DNA of 64,000 nt from Candidatus Geothrix odensensis (GCA_016714685.1 JADKCH010000015.1:1-64000); one strand, 5' to 3'; counted from the first letter of the stretch, positions 33,866 through 42,755 are shown. Translations and numbers: made by a program. The notes: generated by a model from the sequence alone, not told the origin.

Positions 33866-34366
33866 ATGCGCAAGCCCAAAATCGAACGGCCGGAAGAACA
33901 GCAACGCTTCGAGACCTTTCTCCGCTCCCGCCAGCTCAAGCTGACCGGTGAGCGTCTGGAGTTGGTGGAGGAGGTCTTTGGCCAGGCGCACCATTTCGAC
34001 GCGGATCAGCTGCACATGGCCCTGAAGCAGAAGGGCAAGGCCATCAGCCGGGCCACGGTATACCGAACGCTCGATCTGCTTGTGCAGTGCGGGCTGGTGC
34101 GGAAGAGCAGCTTCGGTGACCAGCACGCGCACTACGAGGCTGTCCGCAGCGACGAGCACCACGACCACCTGATCTGCCTGAACTGCGATGCCATCATCGA
34201 GTTCTTCCGCCCCGACCTGGAGGCCCTCCAGGAACAGATCTGCCGGGAGTTCTCCTTCAAGCCGATGCACCACAGCCACCAGATCTTCGGCCTCTGCAAG
34301 GCCTGCCAGGGCAAGGCCACGGATGATACGGTCCTCGCCCACCGCTTGAGCCAATTGAGCACTTAG
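33866..34366 (+). CDS. fur: Fur family metal-responsive regulator
   Basis: A 166-residue Fur-family repressor. The DNA-binding helix region is 'HHFDADQLHMALKQKGKAISRATVYRTLDLLVQCGLVRK' (shown in part), and the metal sites include 'HHDHLICLNC' (His cluster and first Cys pair) and the second Cys pair 'CKAC'. By family it represses iron uptake or oxidative stress genes with Fe2+; a Zur or PerR role is possible, as the sequence alone does not decide. 'gaggactcc' precedes the ATG. feoAB lies 5.5 kb downstream. A short GC hairpin (34368-34381) follows the stop. Confidence 0.92.
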   Translation: MRKPKIERPEEQQRFETFLRSRQLKLTGERLELVEEVFGQAHHFDADQLHMALKQKGKAISRATVYRTLDLLVQCGLVRKSSFGDQHAHYEAVRSDEHHDHLICLNCDAIIEFFRPDLEALQEQICREFSFKPMHHSHQIFGLCKACQGKATDDTVLAHRLSQLST

Positions 34367-34464
34367 ACGGGGTTCACCCCGCAACGCATTTCATGAATGT
34401 CTCCAAGTCATGGCCCGTGGCTCGGCCCCATAGCCGACAGCCAGGTAAAGCGCTAGGCTGGGCC

Positions 34465-35532
34465 ATGGCCAAACTGACGCTCCAGGACCTCCAGCGACTT
34501 CCCAAGACGGATCTGCACGTCCACCTGGACGGCAGCCTCCGCATCCCGACGATTCTCGACCTGGCGGAACAGCAGAAGGTCAAGCTTCCCGCGGAATCGG
34601 TGGAGGGGCTGAGGCCCTTCGTGGAGGTGGGCGATGACTGCAAGTCACTGGTTGAGTACCTGCGCGCCTTTGACGTGACGCTGTCGGTGATGCAGACCTA
34701 CGAGAGCCTGGTCCGCACCTCCTTTGAGCTGGCCGAGGATGCCGCCAAGGAAAATGTCCGCTATCTGGAGGTCCGCTACAGCCCCATCCTCCACCAGCAG
34801 AAGGGGCTGACCCTGCACGCCATCGTGCAGGCGGTGCTCGAAGGGCTGGGCCAGGCCGAGCGCAAGTACAACATCAAGACCGGCGTGATCTTGTGCGGCA
34901 TGCGCCACATCTCGCCGGACATCTCACTGCGCCTGGCGGATCTCACGGTGGCCTTCAAGAACAAGGGCGTGGTGGGCTTCGACCTGGCGGGCGCCGAGGA
35001 GAACTTTCCCGCCAAGCGGCACAAGGACGCCTTCGGCCGCGTGCTGCAGAACAACATCAACTGCACCCTGCACGCGGGCGAGGCCTATGGGCCCGAGAGC
35101 ATCCACCAGGCCATCCACCTCTGCGGTGCGCACCGCATCGGCCACGGCGTGCGCCTCATCGAGGATGGGGACCTGCTGAACTACGTGAACGACCATCGCA
35201 TCCCCCTGGAGTGCTGCCCTTCGAGCAACGTGCAGACCAAGGCCGTGAAGAAGATGGCCGACCATCCCATCCGCCTGTTCTACGACCTGGGCCTGCGCGT
35301 CACCGTGAACACGGACAACCGCATGGTGACGAACACCACCGTCAGCAGGGAATTCCAGGTCATCCACGAGGAGCTGGGCTTCAACCTCGAGGAGATCAAG
35401 GAGGTCATCATCATGGGCTTCAAGAGCGCCTTCCTGCCCTATGCGCTCAAGCGGGCCATGCTGGCGGAGGTCGTGCACGAGCTGAAGGCATTCAAGCCCG
35501 GCAGCCTGGAGAGCAGGAAGGAACAGCTCTGA
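34465..35532 (+). CDS. add: adenosine deaminase-like enzyme
   Basis: A 355-residue amidohydrolase. The first metal site is 'KTDLHVHLDGS' (His18, His20). Also visible are 'HAGEAYGPESI' (metal His and catalytic Glu), 'HRIGHGVRL' and the Asp site 'VTVNTDNRM'. The 'TDN' instead of 'TDDP' variant is typical of one branch of bacterial adenosine deaminases. It converts adenosine to inosine. It starts 'MAKLTLQDLQRLPKTDLH'; an in-frame ATG at 34393 is upstream but adds atypical residues. It is followed by nrnA 28 bases downstream on the same strand. Confidence 0.9.
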   Translation: MAKLTLQDLQRLPKTDLHVHLDGSLRIPTILDLAEQQKVKLPAESVEGLRPFVEVGDDCKSLVEYLRAFDVTLSVMQTYESLVRTSFELAEDAAKENVRYLEVRYSPILHQQKGLTLHAIVQAVLEGLGQAERKYNIKTGVILCGMRHISPDISLRLADLTVAFKNKGVVGFDLAGAEENFPAKRHKDAFGRVLQNNINCTLHAGEAYGPESIHQAIHLCGAHRIGHGVRLIEDGDLLNYVNDHRIPLECCPSSNVQTKAVKKMADHPIRLFYDLGLRVTVNTDNRMVTNTTVSREFQVIHEELGFNLEEIKEVIIMGFKSAFLPYALKRAMLAEVVHELKAFKPGSLESRKEQL

Positions 35533-35560
35533 TACCCTGACTGCGGAGGTCAGGAGCTTC

Positions 35561-36556
35561 ATGCTGGATCGTTTCGCCGCCTTTCTCGACCGCCACGCCC
35601 GGGTTCTGCTCACCACCCACGAGAATCCGGATGGGGATGGCGTGGGCGCGGCCGTGGCCCTGGCCTGTCACCTGAAGGCGCTGGGCAAGGATGCTCGCAT
35701 CGTGTTGACCCCCTCGCTGCCGGAGAACCTGCACTTTCTGGACCCGGAAGGCTGGATCGAGGCCTTCGAGCCCGACGGAATCCACCGTGATCTGGCCGCC
35801 TGGCCTGATGCCTGGCTGCTCATCGACGCCTCGGAGCCCCACCGCATGGGCGCCCTGTTCGCGGCCTTCGAAACCACCCGGGCGGACCGGGCCTGTCTCG
35901 ACCATCACCTGAAGGATGCGCCGAAGGGCTTCGACGCCGAGTTCACCGACTCCAGCGCCAGCGCCAGCGCTGAGCTGGTCTATGACCTGGTTCGGCCGCG
36001 CCTCGACGGCGACCTCCCGCCCCTGATGGCCCAGGCCCTCTATGCGGGGCTGGTCAGCGACACGGGCAACTTCCGGCACTCCAACAGCACGCCGAAGGTC
36101 CACCAGGCCGCCGCGGACCTTATCGCCCAGGGCATCCACCCGGCCCGCACCTTCAACGCCCTGTACCAGACCGCCACGCCGGCCAAGCTCAGGCTCTTCG
36201 GCCGCGCCATGGGTGGGCTGCAGTTGCGGGATGGCGGCCGCTTCGCCTACGTGGCCGTTACGAAGCAGGACCTGGACGCCTGCGGGGCCACCCACGAGGA
36301 CATGGACGAGCTGGTGGAGGAACCCCGCAAGCTGAAGGGCGTGGAGGTCGCGGCCCTGTTCTCCGAGGCGGCGGATGGCCGCGCGAAGGTCAGCCTGCGC
36401 TCCCGTGAGCGGGTGGATGTCAATGCGGTCTGCCGCAAGTTCGGCGGCGGCGGCCATCGCCTGGCATCCGGCGCCAAGCTGGATCTGCCCCTGGATGTCT
36501 TCATCGCCCAGGTGGAAACGGCCGTGACCAGCCAGATCGAGCAAGATTTTGTCTAA
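35561..36556 (+). CDS. nrnA: DHH/DHHA1 family phosphoesterase, NrnA-like
   Basis: A 331-residue member of the bifunctional oligoribonuclease/pAp phosphatase family. Motif I is 'TTHENPDGDGVGAA', motif II 'LLIDASEPHRMG', motif III 'CLDHHLKD' (the DHH), and 'GLVSDTGNFRHSNST' is motif IV. The C-terminal DHHA1 RNA-binding end is 'GGGGHRLASGAKLD'. It degrades nanoRNA or pAp. It follows add by 28 bases and is probably co-transcribed. Confidence 0.92.
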   Translation: MLDRFAAFLDRHARVLLTTHENPDGDGVGAAVALACHLKALGKDARIVLTPSLPENLHFLDPEGWIEAFEPDGIHRDLAAWPDAWLLIDASEPHRMGALFAAFETTRADRACLDHHLKDAPKGFDAEFTDSSASASAELVYDLVRPRLDGDLPPLMAQALYAGLVSDTGNFRHSNSTPKVHQAAADLIAQGIHPARTFNALYQTATPAKLRLFGRAMGGLQLRDGGRFAYVAVTKQDLDACGATHEDMDELVEEPRKLKGVEVAALFSEAADGRAKVSLRSRERVDVNAVCRKFGGGGHRLASGAKLDLPLDVFIAQVETAVTSQIEQDFV

Positions 36557-36662
36557 GTAAAAATACAGACATTTTGGGGTTGCCCCAACGGAGTCCACGC
36601 CTCAGACTTCTTGTTCCCCCGAGCGGCATCCAAAGCGATGACCGCACTTTCCCCGGATCTCC

Positions 36663-37322
36663 ATGTCGCCCAAAGAACCCAGCAGCGCCCCGAAGCTCGA
36701 GCTCTTCTGCAAGCTCCAGGCCGAGAAGGTGCCGTTCATCGCCAAGGCGAACGTGCCTTCGATCTTCGGCAAGTTCACGGTCTACGGGTTTCTGGAGCAC
36801 GCCACTGGCAAGGAGCACCTTGCCATCGTGGCCGGGGAGATCGATGCCCGCCGCCGCATTCCGGTGCGCGTCCACTCGGAGTGCTGGACCGGCGACGTGC
36901 TCGGCAGCCTGAAGTGCGATTGCCGCCAGCAGCTCGAAGAGGCCCTGCGGCACATCGGCGAGCATGGCGGCATGGTGCTCTACCTCCGCCAGGAGGGGCG
37001 TGGCATCGGCCTGCTGAACAAGCTCAAGGCCTACGCGCTCCAGGAGCAGGGGCTCGACACGGTGGAGGCGAATCACTCGCTGGGCTTCCCCGATGACCTG
37101 CGCACCTACGACTGCGCTGTTGAGATGCTCAAGTTCTTCGGCATCACCAAGGTGAAGCTCCTCACCAACAATCCCCGCAAGATCGGCGCCCTGGAATCCG
37201 CCGGCATCGAGGTTGAGCGCGAGCGCCACCAGTTGGCCTCGAACCCCCACAACCTCCGCTACCTGAAGACCAAGGCCCGGAAGAGCGGGCACATGTTGGA
37301 TTTCGAGGAAGAGGCCCTCTAG
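36663..37322 (+). CDS. ribA: GTP cyclohydrolase II (RibA)
   Basis: A 219-residue stand-alone GTP cyclohydrolase II, the first step of riboflavin synthesis. Zinc Cys residues are in 'CWTGDVLGSLKCDC'; 'YLRQEGRGIGLLNKLKAYALQ' (in part) carries the catalytic Tyr/Arg region, and 'LLTNNPRKI' the GTP-binding end. The usual RibB domain is absent, so RibA is encoded alone here. No FMN riboswitch is recognisable in the 106-base leader, which has a small TTGGGG/CCCCAA hairpin at 36574-36588. Confidence 0.94.
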   Translation: MSPKEPSSAPKLELFCKLQAEKVPFIAKANVPSIFGKFTVYGFLEHATGKEHLAIVAGEIDARRRIPVRVHSECWTGDVLGSLKCDCRQQLEEALRHIGEHGGMVLYLRQEGRGIGLLNKLKAYALQEQGLDTVEANHSLGFPDDLRTYDCAVEMLKFFGITKVKLLTNNPRKIGALESAGIEVERERHQLASNPHNLRYLKTKARKSGHMLDFEEEAL

Positions 37323-37368
37323 TCCCTTTCCGCTCGCGGGAACCCGGCTTTCGGTGATAGCTATAGGT

Positions 37369-37811
37369 ATGCCCGCTCCCGTCTCCGACCAGACCATCTA
37401 CGACATTTCCCACGTCATCCAGCTTTCGGTGGCGCCGGTCTTCCTGCTCACGGCCATCGGGACCATCCTGGGCGTGATGTCTGCCCGGCTCGCCCGGATC
37501 GTGGACCGGGCCCGCACGCTTCACGAACGGCTGGAGACGGCCGCCGAGGACCGGGCAAGGCCCATCCACGATGAGATGCGGCCCTGGCCCGGCGCCGTCA
37601 CCTGGTGAACCTCGGCATCACCTTCGGCACAAGCTCAGCTCTTCTGGTCTGCGTGAGCATCGCCACCGTGTTCCTGGGCGCGGTGCTGAAGGCCAGCGTC
37701 GCGGTGCCCGTGGCCCTGCTGTTCATCCTGGCCATGGCCGCCTTCGTGGCCGCCCTGGTCTGCTTCCTGCGTGAAGTGCTCCTCGCGGTGAAGAGCCTCG
37801 TGCTGGCCTGA
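37369..37811 (+). pseudogene. DUF2721 family membrane protein, single-base frameshift
   Basis: Two frames make one small membrane protein. The first (from ATG 37369) has helix one 'LSVAPVFLLTAIGTILGVMSARLARIVDRARTLH' (in part), the DUF2721 hallmark 'RLARIVDRAR'. It runs into a wrong frame after 'DEMR' and stops at 37608. The second gives 'LVNLGITFGTSSALLVCVSIATVFLGA' (in part) and a third helix, ending at 37811. Adding one G to the GG at 37580-37581 restores 'DEMRALARRRHLVNLGI', which matches the family's Arg-rich linker. Whether it is a true frameshift or a base-call error cannot be decided here. Confidence 0.8.
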
Positions 37812-37820
37812 GCTTCGGAC

Positions 37821-38780
37821 CTACAGGCTCTTGATGGCTGCAATTTCCTGCGGATTCAGGTAGCGCCAGGCGCCGGGCTTGAGCAGGGGATCGGTCAGGG
37901 GGCCGAACTGCACGCGGCGCAGCTTGCTGACCGGGTGGCCCACGGCGGCGAACATGCGGCGGATCTGCTGGTTCTTGCCCTCGGTGAGCGTGACCTTCAG
38001 CCAGGGGTTGTCACCCTTCTCGGCGATCTCGATGTGGCAGGGCTTCAGGCGGCGCCCGCTGAGCAGAAAGCCCTCCTGGAATTCCTTCAGCAGCTCGGGC
38101 CGCGGATTGCGGTGCACCTTCACGAGGTACACCTTGGGGATCTCGTGCTCGGGCCCCGTGAGCACCTGGGCAAGCGCGCCGTCGTTGGTCATGAGCAGGA
38201 GGCCCTCGGAGTTGAAATCAAGGCGGCCCACCGGGTAGAGGCGCCCCGGCACGCCCTTGAGCAGGGCCATCACCGTGGGCCGGCCCTGATCGTCCTTTAC
38301 GGTCGTGACATAGCCCTTGGGCTTGTTCATGAGGATGTAGACCGGCGCTTCGCGCTCGATGGGGATCAGGTCTACCGTGATCTCGTCTCGGCGGGGGTTG
38401 GCGAGAGTGCCGAGCTCGCTGACGGTTCTGCCGTTCACCTGGACGCGGCCATCGAGGATGATCTGCTCGCAGGCGCGGCGGCTGTCGATACCTGCCGCGG
38501 CGAGGATCTTCTGCAGGCGTTCCTGCCCGGCGGACTTGGCTCGGGGTGCGGCGGGGCGGGCGGCTGGTTTTGCGGCAGCCTTGACCGGGGCTGGGGCAGG
38601 GCGCCGAATAGCGGGTCGGCGGGCGGGGCGATCCGCTGGACCGGCAGCGTTGGCGCGGGTGGCGGCACGGGCCGCAGGCCGCTCGGTCGACCGGGCGGCG
38701 GATCGCTCGGCGGCGGTCCTCGTGGTGGCCTTGGCAGTGGCGGGCGCGGTTCGCGGCCCCTTCGGGGCGGGCTTTCTCAT
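37821..38780 (-). CDS. rluB: 23S rRNA pseudouridine synthase RluB-like, with Ala/Arg/Pro-rich N-terminal extension
   Basis: A 319-residue pseudouridine synthase. Residues ~85-140 are an S4 RNA-binding domain ('RLQKILAAAGIDSRRACEQIILDGRVQVNG', in part). The catalytic domain has the family signature 'YPVGRLDFNSEGLLLMTNDG' (Asp of 'GRLD' catalytic) and ends 'EGKNQQIRRMFAAVGHPVSKLRRVQFG'-like (shown in part). The first ~80 residues are low-complexity Ala/Arg/Pro and have no counterpart in E. coli RluB. It would modify U2605-like sites in 23S rRNA. It is 42 bases from pgsA on the same strand. Confidence 0.9.
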   Translation of the reverse strand: MRKPAPKGPRTAPATAKATTRTAAERSAARSTERPAARAATRANAAGPADRPARRPAIRRPAPAPVKAAAKPAARPAAPRAKSAGQERLQKILAAAGIDSRRACEQIILDGRVQVNGRTVSELGTLANPRRDEITVDLIPIEREAPVYILMNKPKGYVTTVKDDQGRPTVMALLKGVPGRLYPVGRLDFNSEGLLLMTNDGALAQVLTGPEHEIPKVYLVKVHRNPRPELLKEFQEGFLLSGRRLKPCHIEIAEKGDNPWLKVTLTEGKNQQIRRMFAAVGHPVSKLRRVQFGPLTDPLLKPGAWRYLNPQEIAAIKSL

Positions 38781-38822
38781 GGCGGCTCCTTCGGCGTCTC
38801 CCGACGCGGAACCACCAGTCTA

Positions 38823-39392
38823 TCAGGCCACCGGGGTCCGGGAGGCCCGCATGAAGTAGTGGATGCCCGAGGCCAGCACCAGGGCGGCCACCAGCCAGTA
38901 CATCTCGGGCAGCAGGGGATCCATCCAGGGGCGGTAGCCCAGGGCGTTGAACAGCAGCCCCAGGGAGACCGCGCACAGCTGGATGGCGGTGCTCAGCTTG
39001 CCCAGCAGGCTTGGGTGGAACTTGCTGTCACTCAGGCGATCCACGGAGGCGAAGGCGTAGAAGGAGATCACCAGATCGCGGGTGATGGCCAGGATGGCCA
39101 CCCAGACAGGAATGGGTGCGGTCATGCCATTGGTCCGCCAGGCCATGAGGATGAAGGCGGTCGTCATCAGGAGCTTGTCCGCGGCGGGGTCCATCAGGGC
39201 CCCCAGGTCCGAGCGCTGGTTGAAGGTCCGGGCGATGAAGCCATCCAGCAGGTCGGTGAACCCCGCCGCGGCGAAGAGGATGAAGGCCTGCCAATGGTGG
39301 CCGTACCAGACCGCGATGGCGAAAAAGGGGATGGCCAGGATCCGCAGCAGAGTCAGCGCGTTGGGGAGGGTCAGTGACTTGGAGGGATTCAT
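38823..39392 (-). CDS. pgsA: CDP-alcohol phosphatidyltransferase (PgsA-like)
   Basis: A 189-residue membrane enzyme. The CDP-OH-P signature D-x2-D-G-x2-A-R-x8-G-x3-D-x3-D is fully present in 'TDLLDGFIARTFNQRSDLGALMDPAAD' (shown in part). The N-terminus 'LTLPNALTLLRILAIPFF' is typical of phosphatidylglycerophosphate synthase. It makes phosphatidylglycerophosphate from CDP-diacylglycerol and glycerol-3-phosphate. About five membrane helices. It is divergent from feoA across 89 bases. Confidence 0.9.
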   Translation of the reverse strand: MNPSKSLTLPNALTLLRILAIPFFAIAVWYGHHWQAFILFAAAGFTDLLDGFIARTFNQRSDLGALMDPAADKLLMTTAFILMAWRTNGMTAPIPVWVAILAITRDLVISFYAFASVDRLSDSKFHPSLLGKLSTAIQLCAVSLGLLFNALGYRPWMDPLLPEMYWLVAALVLASGIHYFMRASRTPVA

Positions 39393-39473
39393 CCAAATGA
39401 GTTTAGACGGAGATCACATCCACAGGTTCCCACCTTGTTCCACGCTAGGGGTGAGCTACACTGGTTGATGGAG

Positions 39474-39490
39474 TTGAGACTATGACTCAA
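39474..39490. promoter_or_regulatory. inverted repeat over the feoA start codon
   Basis: TTGAG (39474-39478) and CTCAA (39486-39490) are inverted around 7 bases that include the feoA ATG (39482). It could be an operator or a chance match with 5-bp arms; low confidence. Confidence 0.25.
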
Positions 39491-39727
39491 AATCCTCCGA
39501 TTCCTTTAAGTCTTCTCCAACCTGGGGATCAGGGAGAGGTTGTTCTGGTGCAGGCGCAGGGATCGGTTCGCCAGCGGCTGTTGGAAATGGGCTTCATCCG
39601 CGGAGCGCGGTTGCGCGTCGAGAAGCTTGCGCCTCTGGGTGATCCCATGGAACTCGTGATCAAGGGCTATCACCTTTCCCTGAGGCGGGACGAGAGTTCC
39701 TGCATCCTCGTCCAGCCGGTGCCCTGA
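39482..39727 (+). CDS. feoA: ferrous iron transport protein FeoA
   Basis: An 81-residue SH3-like FeoA. 'RQRLLEMGFIRGARLRVEKLAPLGDPMELVIKGYHLSLRR' (shown in part) is the core of the family. It assists FeoB at the membrane. Its stop overlaps the feoB start by one base (TGATG), so translation is coupled. Confidence 0.94.
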   Translation: MTQNPPIPLSLLQPGDQGEVVLVQAQGSVRQRLLEMGFIRGARLRVEKLAPLGDPMELVIKGYHLSLRRDESSCILVQPVP

Positions 39728-41898
39728 TGACCCTGACCGTCGCCCTCGCGGGCAATCCGAACTGCGGCAAGACCACCCTCTTCAACGCGCTCACCGGGGC
39801 GCGGCACCATGTCGGCAACTGGCCTGGCGTCACTGTGGAACGCCGTAGCGGGACCTTCGAGCACGGGGGCACCACCATGGAGGTGGTGGACCTCCCTGGC
39901 ACCTACTCGCTGGCCGCCCGCAGCGAGGATGAGCGGGTGGCCGTGCATTTCCTGGCCTCGCCCGAAGTGGACCTGGTCCTGAACGTGCTGGACGCCTCCA
40001 ACCTGGAGCGCAACCTCTACCTCAGCACCCAGCTGCTGGAGCTGGGCAAGCCCGTGGCCTTCGTCCTGAACATGGTGGATGACGCGGAGAATCGCGGCGT
40101 CCGCATCGACGTCCCGGCCCTGGAGCTGCTGCTCGGAGGCCCGATCATTCCGACCGTGGGGAACCGCGAGCAGGGCATCACCGAACTCAAGGAACTGCTC
40201 GGCACCATGGCCCGGGGCGAGTCCAACCGCTGCCGAAGCATCACCGTGGACTACGGCCACGACATTGAAGGTGAGCTCGCAAAGCTGCAGAAGGAGATCT
40301 GCCGGGACGAGCAGCTGGAGGCCGCCATGCCGCCCCGGTGGCTGGCCCTGCAGCTGCTGGAGAACAACGTCGAAGCCAAGCGCGTGGTCAGTGAGAGCCA
40401 TGCCAGTGAGGCCATCACGCAGCAGCTGGCCAAGAGCTTCGCCTTCCTCGAACCGCACCTCGGCGCCGATGGTGCGACGTTGGTGGCCGAGCGCCGCTAC
40501 GGTTTTGCCCACGGCCTGGTCAAGGAAGTGGCCACGGCGCCGGACGACAAGAAATCGCCCACCGCCAAGCTGGACGCGCTCCTCACGCACCGGGCCCTGG
40601 GCATCCCCATCTTCATCGCCATCCTGGCCTTGGTGTACTCGCTCTCCTTCATCCTCGGGAAGATCCCCCAGGACTGGATCGCGGATGGCTTCAAGGCCCT
40701 CTCCACCTTCGCCGCCAACCGCCTTCCCGCGGGCGAGCTGACCAGCCTGCTGGTCGACGGCGTCATTCCCGGCGTCAGCGCGGTGATCGTGTTCGTGCCC
40801 GTGATCATGATCCTCATGGGCTGCATCGCCTTCCTGGAGGACACGGGCTACATGGCCCGGGCGGCCTTCATCATGGATCGCCTCATGCACGTGATGGGCC
40901 TGCACGGGAAGAGCTTCATCCCCCTCATCATGGGCAGCGGCTGCAACGTGCCGGCCATTCAGGCCGCGCGAACCATCGAAAGCCCCCAGGACCGCCTCAT
41001 CACCATGCTGGTGACGCCCCTCGTGAGCTGCTCGGCGCGCCTGCAGGTCTACATCGTCATCGCCGGCACCTTCTTCACGCCCTTCAAGGCGGCCCTCGCC
41101 ATCCTCGCCATGCACTTCCTGGGGCTTGGCCTCGCGGTGCTCATGGGCCGCCTGCTGCGCAGCGCGCTGTTCAGCGGACCCAGCTCCCCCTTCGTGATGG
41201 AACTGCCACCCTACCGGCTGCCCATGCTGAAGGCCACCCTCATCCACATGTGGGAGAAGGGGTCCGTCTTCCTCACCCGCGCCGGCACCACCATTTTTGC
41301 CGGTGCCACCCTGGTGTGGTTCCTGTCCCGGTATCCGGGCATCGCCAACCGGGAGTGGACGCTGGAATACCAGCAGCAGCGTCAGGCTGTGGCGGCCCTG
41401 AACCTGCCCGCCGCCGAGTCCGAGGACCGCCTGCGGGACCTGCAGCTGGCCCATGAGAGTCGCATCGTGAACACCAGCCTGGCCGCCCGCCTGGGCCAGA
41501 AGGTGGAGCCGATCCTGCGCCCCATCCTGGATCCCGACCACAAGCGGGCCGAGGCCTGGAAGGATGTCATCGCGCTGACGGCGGGATTCGTCGCCAAGGA
41601 GATCGTGGTCTCCACCATGGCCGTCATCCACCAGGCCAGTGACGAGCCCAAGGAAGGCGAGCGCCTCAGCCCGCTCCAGGTGGCTCTGCGGGATGGCTCT
41701 GGCCTGACGCCCCTCACGGCCCTGGCCTTCATGGTGTTCACCCTCATCTACACGCCCTGCATCGGCACCATCGCCATGATCCGCCGGGAGGCCGGCAGCT
41801 GGCGCTGGGCGGCCTTCACGGTGGGCTACGGCCTGGTCCTTGGCTGGGGACTGGCCTGGATGACCGTGGCCGTGGGCCGCGCCATGGGTTTCGCGTGA
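39727..41898 (+). CDS. feoB: ferrous iron transporter FeoB
   Basis: A 723-residue Fe2+ permease. The N-terminal G domain has G1 'GNPNCGKTTLFN', the switch region 'VGNWPGVTVERRSG', G3 'DLPGTYSL' and G4 'NMVD'. A GDI region follows, then two FeoB membrane cores with 'GCNVPAIQAARTIESPQDR' and 'LVTPLVSCSARLQVYIV' (in part). The C-terminal Gate/TM part includes 'GFVAKEIVVSTMAVIH'. It imports ferrous iron from the periplasm, powered through the G domain. It sits between feoA (overlap) and a Cys-rich small gene (7 bases after its stop), forming feoA-feoB-companion. Confidence 0.96.
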   Translation: MTLTVALAGNPNCGKTTLFNALTGARHHVGNWPGVTVERRSGTFEHGGTTMEVVDLPGTYSLAARSEDERVAVHFLASPEVDLVLNVLDASNLERNLYLSTQLLELGKPVAFVLNMVDDAENRGVRIDVPALELLLGGPIIPTVGNREQGITELKELLGTMARGESNRCRSITVDYGHDIEGELAKLQKEICRDEQLEAAMPPRWLALQLLENNVEAKRVVSESHASEAITQQLAKSFAFLEPHLGADGATLVAERRYGFAHGLVKEVATAPDDKKSPTAKLDALLTHRALGIPIFIAILALVYSLSFILGKIPQDWIADGFKALSTFAANRLPAGELTSLLVDGVIPGVSAVIVFVPVIMILMGCIAFLEDTGYMARAAFIMDRLMHVMGLHGKSFIPLIMGSGCNVPAIQAARTIESPQDRLITMLVTPLVSCSARLQVYIVIAGTFFTPFKAALAILAMHFLGLGLAVLMGRLLRSALFSGPSSPFVMELPPYRLPMLKATLIHMWEKGSVFLTRAGTTIFAGATLVWFLSRYPGIANREWTLEYQQQRQAVAALNLPAAESEDRLRDLQLAHESRIVNTSLAARLGQKVEPILRPILDPDHKRAEAWKDVIALTAGFVAKEIVVSTMAVIHQASDEPKEGERLSPLQVALRDGSGLTPLTALAFMVFTLIYTPCIGTIAMIRREAGSWRWAAFTVGYGLVLGWGLAWMTVAVGRAMGFA

Positions 41899-41905
41899 GG
41901 CGGCC

Positions 41906-42052
41906 ATGATCCAGACGCTCATCGTCACGACCGCCGTCGGCCTGTCGGCTTTCCATTTCCTCCGAGGCGCCTACCTGGCCCTCTGTGACTCCAGGGGTGG
42001 CAGCTGCGGGAAGTGCAGCACCAGCGGATGTCCAGTGGCCCGCAAGGGGTGA
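41906..42052 (+). CDS. FeoB-associated Cys-rich small membrane protein
   Basis: A 48-residue protein too short to be obvious: one membrane helix ('QTLIVTTAVGLSAFHFLRGAYLAL', in part), then a cytoplasmic-side tail with four Cys ('LCDSRGGSCGKCSTSGC'). This matches the small Cys-rich proteins that follow feoB in many bacteria. ATG 41906 has GAGG upstream and begins 7 bases after the feoB stop. It may carry iron or an iron-sulfur cluster or gate FeoB; the role is inferred from context. Confidence 0.82.
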   Translation: MIQTLIVTTAVGLSAFHFLRGAYLALCDSRGGSCGKCSTSGCPVARKG

Positions 42053-42101
42053 CGGCCCCAAAGAGCCCCGCGGTGCCATCCTGAACCCGGCGGGAGGTCC
42101 C

Positions 42102-42755
42102 ATGCGCTTCGTGTTCGAGCAGCTCCGGGTCGGCGGCGATCGCAACTTCGGCTACCTCCTGGGTGATCGGGAGGCTGGCGTGGGTGTGCTGATCGATCCC
42201 TCGTACACGCCGGAGGCCGTGGTCAAGCGAGCCTGGGCGCAGGGACTCCGGATCACCCACATCCTCAACACCCACGGCCACCTGGATCACACCAACGGCA
42301 ACGAAGCAGCCAAGGCGCTCACTGGCGCCATGGTGGCAGGCGGGCCCGGCCACCCCGGGCCCGTGGACCTCGTTCTCGAGGATGGTGATCGCGTGCCCTT
42401 CGGCGCCTTCTCGATTCGCACCTGGCACGTACCCGGCCACTACCATGACCACCTCGCCTTCTTGGTGGAGGGGCAGGATGCCGCCTTCACCGGCGACCTG
42501 CTCTTCGTGGGGAAGGTGGGCGGTACTCAGACCGAGGCCGATGGCCGCGCCGAATGGGAGAGCCTCCAGCGCCTGCTGCGGGAATGGCCCGACCACACCA
42601 CGGTCTGGCCAGGTCACGACTACGGCGCCCGGCCCAGCTCCACCATCGCCTGGGAACGCCGAACCAATCCCTTCCTGCTCTGCCCGGATGCGGCGGCCTT
42701 CCTGCAGGCCAAGCAGGAGTGGGCGGGTTTCAAGGCGAGGCACGGCCTGCGCTGA
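42102..42755 (+). CDS. metallo-beta-lactamase-fold hydrolase (glyoxalase II-like)
   Basis: A 217-residue MBL-fold enzyme. The metal motif 'NTHGHLDHTNGN' (HxHxDH) and the further ligands in 'HVPGHYHDH', 'FTGDLLFVGKVGGT' and 'WPGHDYGARPSS' are all present. It is close to glyoxalase II and persulfide dioxygenase-like enzymes, acting probably on thioesters or persulfides. The ATG at 42102 follows 'cgggaggtccc'; the longer in-frame start at 41985 would run through the Feo companion gene. It is 49 bases after that gene and may share its transcript. Confidence 0.88.
   Translation: MRFVFEQLRVGGDRNFGYLLGDREAGVGVLIDPSYTPEAVVKRAWAQGLRITHILNTHGHLDHTNGNEAAKALTGAMVAGGPGHPGPVDLVLEDGDRVPFGAFSIRTWHVPGHYHDHLAFLVEGQDAAFTGDLLFVGKVGGTQTEADGRAEWESLQRLLREWPDHTTVWPGHDYGARPSSTIAWERRTNPFLLCPDAAAFLQAKQEWAGFKARHGLR

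Noticed and set aside
36541..36662. FMN riboswitch upstream of ribA
   Set aside because: No RFN element consensus; only a 6-bp TTGGGG/CCCCAA hairpin.
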